Positions 5,228-5,229 of a DNA stretch of 5,229 bases are shown here, piece by piece. Source of the DNA: Acidobacteriaceae bacterium. GTDB lineage: Bacteria; Acidobacteriota; Terriglobia; Terriglobales; Acidobacteriaceae. The translations under genes and the position numbers were made by a program. The stretch spans positions 183 through 5,411 of the forward strand of contig PMMJ01000435.1 in NCBI GenBank assembly GCA_003162255.1. The letters are read 5' to 3'. Each line of letters begins with the position of its first letter. Within the stretch, counting starts at the first letter, position 1. The notes under the pieces are model-generated. The model saw only the letters and a program-made list of their open reading frames with translations, ran no database searches and was not told where the DNA came from.

Positions 5228-5229
5228 CT

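Overview
The window looks like chromosomal DNA of a soil-type, moderately GC-rich bacterium. Acidobacteriota (Acidobacteriaceae or a Koribacter-like lineage) is the best guess. It rests on the style of the GH3 glucosidase, the free-standing sugar-binding protein, the triple-BON protein and the GCTAAAGC-type short hairpins at the right edge. This is recognition by eye, not a database match.

Layout from left to right. Bases 1-191 hold the N-terminal 63 codons of a MarR-family regulator on the minus strand, cut by the window edge. Its promoter (-35 222-227, -10 200-205) lies so close to the ATG that the mRNA is probably leaderless, and a 7-bp-arm palindrome (211-226) covers the -35 and part of the spacer. 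Bases 228-364 are a divergent intergenic region with a 10-bp-spaced direct repeat, a minus-strand G-quadruplex motif and two AACCGG elements exactly 20 bp apart. Bases 365-1117 (+) encode an exported protein with three BON domains. A strong bidirectional hairpin terminator (1145-1184) separates it from three genes that all run on the minus strand.

In transcription order these three are a secreted family 3 glycoside hydrolase (5031 to 2779), a secreted thioredoxin-fold protein with a WCFDC active site (2704 to 2207) and a sugar-binding-protein-fold protein with no signal peptide (2083 to 1184). The gaps are 74 and 123 nt. Each of the last two genes has a plausible promoter of its own, so the set may be a loose cluster rather than a strict operon. 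A tandem group of small hairpins (5123-5227) lies upstream of the hydrolase.

How they may work together is inference. The hydrolase would release sugars from beta-linked oligosaccharides outside the cytoplasm. The thioredoxin-like protein could tend disulfides there; the mature hydrolase has three cysteines, two of them flanking a conserved GH3 loop. The cytosolic binding-fold protein could sense a released sugar. The BON protein and the MarR regulator look like a separate envelope or stress unit. I see no CRISPR array, tRNA, rRNA, transposase or defence system. The window is mostly ordinary, with the orphan binding protein and the dense regulatory DNA at 200-345 as its most unusual parts.
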